NCBI RefSeq assembly: GCF_949987535.1
Contig: NC_080074.1
Location: 37,679,641-37,743,640, forward strand
Origin: Balaenoptera acutorostrata
Lineage: Eukaryota > Chordata > Mammalia > Artiodactyla > Balaenopteridae
Direction: 5' to 3'
Length of the DNA stretch: 64,000 nucleotides
The notes under the pieces were generated by a model. That model was given only the letters and a program-made list of their open reading frames with translations, ran no database searches and was not told the DNA's origin. Below, in pieces: positions 60,350 to 64,000 of this stretch (positions are counted from its first letter, which is position 1; each line of letters opens with the position of its first letter). The position numbers were made by a program, and so were the translations under genes.

Positions 60350-61560
60350 ATAACTGGCACCCAAATTGGCCTCAGGAAGCAGAACTTCAAATTTTGGAAA
60401 TAGATTGCTCACATATTTGAGGAGTGCTGGGAATGGACACGGGTAATCCATGACATGCAGTGACATTATGATTACTCAAATGATCACTTATTTTAGCATG
60501 TGATGAAGTATACGGGCAGGCAACAGTATTGGGAATTCAAGTGGATGTAAAACTCAGTTGCTATAGCAAAAACAGTGATTATAAAAGTTGTGGTGTCACC
60601 TGGCTCCTTCTGATGGCCCTAGAGAGTAAATACATTTAAAATGAACGTTGAAAACTAAAAATATCTGGCATGGATGATTAGAAAGCTTAAAAAGAAGTCT
60701 TGAAGGAATTCCTCATTTCCTATGGCCAGAGGGTGAGAACCAAGTCCAGGGTCCAATTCTGAGGATTTCAGAATTCAAATAAATTCTCAAGTGCACCAGG
60801 TCTCTTACACTGATAGAAAAGTATTGGTGGCAGAAGGGGTGGAGTTTTAAACCACGAGAAAGGGTCATCTGAGTAGCAAGGATGAAGCTGGGAACTTTGA
60901 TGTTCTCCCCACTCCCACCATCAATTCACTGAAACACAAGACATAGAGGAAAAAAAAAAAAAAAAACTCTTCTGTATAAAAGCCTTTCAATGACTGCACT
61001 TGCATCACAAACTAATTCCCCTCACAACCCACCCATCACTGCTTCTGGACAAGGATTGCTCTACGAGGAGATGGCCCACACACCCAAAGGAGGTCAGGAC
61101 CTCTCCAATCTTTATTGGCAAGAAACTAAAGAATGTGTGTGGGAGTGGATTTTAAGGGATTAGACCAAGAAGGATAAAATATAAGGCATAGTCAGGCTGA
61201 ATCACTGTCATGGATGCATTCAGCCAGAATATGAAATTTAATATATTGGCCTAAGCATGTGAAAAGTCGTTAATAATCTGATGAGTTGGCTCATTGAAGC
61301 CTGGACTCATCAATAACCCACATTTTACAATGTGGAAATGCCTGACCTTTGCTGGTATACTCTAAAGGAAGAAGTCTGAAGGCTCAAAAAGACAGAAACG
61401 TTGGAATGAATCCACTCAGCCCCTTCCAACCATATCCCAAAGATGGATATTTGAGAATACTTCCTTCATCAAAGCTCTAAGAAATGTGTTTATTACTGAG
61501 GAGGCTGCCAGCCTGGTAGGTGTGGAATTTTAACTGGCTGCTAACCACAGGCATTATTAA
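60350..61560 (+). repeat. Possible MaLR internal sequence
   Basis: GGACACGGGTAATCCATGAC, TTGAAAACTAAAAATATCTG and CCCTTCCAACCATATCCCAA suggest old MaLR-type internal sequence from memory. Weak. Confidence 0.25.
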
Positions 61561-62049
61561 AAATTAAATTAATTATCCCAAAAGGCTATTAAAATAATTC
61601 TTCTTTCCCCAGCTATATATATATGTGGAGCAGGAACTCCTTCATATACTTCAACCAAAACAACATATTGCAACAAATTGGATACAGAAACATATATGGG
61701 ATCCCAACCGTCTTTTATTAAGTCTGAAAAAAATGAAGAGATTTGCAAAAATATGGAGTAATGCCATTTTTCTTATTATATTTTTTATTTTAGAAAATAG
61801 TTATTTTTCACAAACTGCATTACTTATGTTAGCATGTAAGCCTCTCTACTATCTGATTTATTAATTTTAAATAAATAAATATTTTGAAATTGTGTGATTT
61901 TAACTTATAATACAGTGAATGGTGAGATATACGTGTATGTGTCTATGTATAGTAAAAGACTTCTTTCCTTAATAAATCTTAAGAGTTTAAAAAGAAGGGG
62001 TTCAGAGATTAAAAAAAGTTTAAGAACCAGTGCTTTAGACCATTTTTCT

Positions 62050-62405
62050 GCCAGATAGTCAAACAGCTCCCTCTCTCATCTTTCCTTAGGTCTTTATTAA
62101 AGATCACCTACAATGATTATCAGAAGTAAAATTGCAATTCTTTTCCTCCGAATATATATCTCCTATCTCCCTCCTTTGCCTTATTTTTAAAAACTTATCA
62201 TTAACTTACATGTATCTTATTTATTTTATTTACTGTGTGTCTCTTCAGGTGAATATTATAAGTTTCCTCAAGGCAGGGAAATGGTATGCCATATTTACCA
62301 CTGTATCTATAATGTCTAGAAGAGAGCCTTGTATGTGGTAAATGTTTAATAAATATTTTTAAAATATATATTATCTTTTGAATAAATATTTTGTTGAATG
62401 AATAA
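62050..62405 (+). repeat. L2 3' fragment
   Basis: CCTTAGGTCTTTATTAAAGA, AAGTTTCCTCAAGGCAGGGA, TACCACTGTATCTATAATGT and a TTGAATGAATAAATG end, in L2 order. Confidence 0.65.
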
Positions 62406-64000
62406 ATGAATTTCAGTTATCAATTCTATGGATAGACTTCTCTGACTTCCCTAATTAGCTAGAGCAAGGGTTCTAGTTTTGTGCCATGGACTTGTCAGAG
62501 TATATTTTTCTAAAGTTTAAGAATATTATCATAAAATATCAAATGAACACTTGTCAAAATGTATTCAATTCATTAATGAGGTAACTAGCAGGAAGGTTAA
62601 GTTTGTTCAAAGGAACAGATGTTGGGTTGTCATTGGAAAAACAATACCAAATAAGCTTTCTGGTTAGATACAAAACTGGTTAATATCCTACAGAGCAATA
62701 AAACCATAATTTGGGGGATTATATTTCCTACTGAAAGAAAATAAACAGACAAACATACACAAGTTAACATGTAAAATCATATGGTCTGGGTCTTTAATTG
62801 ATAGGTGATAATGACAAACAAACAATAGAATTATTGATTCCTCTGGGTAATAAAATATTCTTTGGATTTCTCTGTTAAACAATATTCCAATATGACATTG
62901 AAAGGATATATTGCTCTCCCATCGTCTTATTTCCAAATTTTAGACAGTTTTTTTCAAGCATTGTCCTTGTATGATCATAAGTAATCTCCAAAGACTATGC
63001 CCAACCACAAAAATGGTTGGTGTCATTGTGTTTTGACCTGATTATTTACATAGGTTTACTGTACTGAGAAGTGCTAATTAATAAAGCCTCATAGAAAATA
63101 CAGGGTTGAGCAAATTTAGGCTAGAAAATTAACTTTTATCTAGAAATTTCATAAGGAATATAGGATTGGACTTTTAAAATCTTTATTTGCTCTTTTATTT
63201 TGAATCTAGAAAACCAAGCACAAAAGTCTCTTTGTATAAGATTTCTTGCAGTCCCTATGAATTTGGGTGAACTCTCTTTCTGAAATCACCCAAATAGTCT
63301 AAGAGCCCCGGCCTACCAGGAAGTGACTTTTCTTATCAGTTTGGGACTGGGATCTTGTAATTCATATAATAGATACCAGTTCAGTTTGGTGTGAGTGTGT
63401 TGTGGACATTGGTTCCATATGTGAAGTGAAACACTTATTCCTTAATGGTGAGCTTCTGCAACATATTATCAAGTATAATACTCTATTATGACCTTGGTTG
63501 CACTGTCAATTTGTCAAATGTGTCTGGGTAAAATGAAAGGTGTATTTTTATTGAACCTATGAAATAAATGAATTGTCATGAATAGTAAGACTAAATGAAA
63601 GCATCTATTTCTAAATTCTAGAGGTCAGTGAGACTCAGATATCATTTTCTAAAGGTTTCATTTCAATTTACAAGAGCATAGTCTACTAAACTGAGGGCTA
63701 GAAATGGATTAATAAGAAAAAGAAAGGCATCCTCATAAACCCATCAGAAAATAGATATTTAGAAATAGTAATAACAGTATGCCCAAAGAAATAACCACAA
63801 GTAAATATGCCTCATTAGTGTATTTGATTCTATGTAATTAATTCCTGTTCTTCTGGATCTGTTTTCTTGAAATCTTCTGCTTCTGAATGAGAACGATTCC
63901 TGAAAACCATAATCCAGTCCTCCGGGCTGCCTAAAAATTGTCTGAGCAATTTTCACTTAAACTCCAAAGGCTGTAACCATGAGTCTGTCTCTAAAAAGAT
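62406..64000. other. Intergenic, nothing recognised
   Basis: No gene, RNA or clear repeat identified to the right edge. Confidence 0.45.

Overview
The window is mammalian nuclear DNA, almost certainly from a cetacean. Two spliced, conserved vertebrate genes are present, with long introns packed with mammalian repeats (L1, L2, MIR, MaLR LTRs). The most telling lineage signal is a set of five near-identical, roughly 300 bp tRNA-derived SINEs that begin GGGCTTCCCTGGTGGCGCAG and end in AAATAAATAAAT tails, with older relatives. This is the CHR-type SINE family of the whale/hippo lineage. No bacterial-style operon, CRISPR array or phage is present.

Layout. Positions 1 to 40297 carry the 5' part of METTL25 on the minus strand: exon 1 (40036-40297), exon 2 (21029-21193), exon 3 (20436-20542), exon 4 (11701-12300) and exon 5 (8659-8806). 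These five exons join in consistent phase to give 427 codons, and the gene runs off the left edge. Positions 40482 to 45055 carry the complete four-exon CCDC59 (TAP26) gene on the plus strand, coding for 250 residues. The two start codons are only 184 bp apart, head to head, inside a CpG-rich segment that must hold a shared bidirectional promoter. From about 45.5 kb to 64 kb no gene is recognised; the region holds L1 pieces, an old endogenous retrovirus pol relic, an MLT1-like LTR, MIR, L2 and SINE copies.

METTL25 intron 1 contains a processed, 5'-truncated retrocopy of LDB2 (about 36733-38868, plus strand, poly(A) tail). It has stops and a frameshift, retains an alternatively spliced 142 nt segment, and is joined directly to an L1-like untranslated segment. 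Intron 3 contains an old L1 with two young SINEs nested in it, and an old L2 carrying both a 78 bp palindromic mariner MITE and another SINE.

Function. METTL25 is a predicted S-adenosylmethionine-dependent methyltransferase. CCDC59 is a basic, coiled-coil nuclear protein linked to TTF-1 and to pre-ribosome biology. They are probably co-expressed as housekeeping genes from one CpG island. No wholly new biological system was recognised. The best leads are the chimeric LDB2 retrocopy, the expanded acidic repeat in CCDC59, a possible cryptic METTL25 exon, and the mariner hairpin in a transcribed intron.
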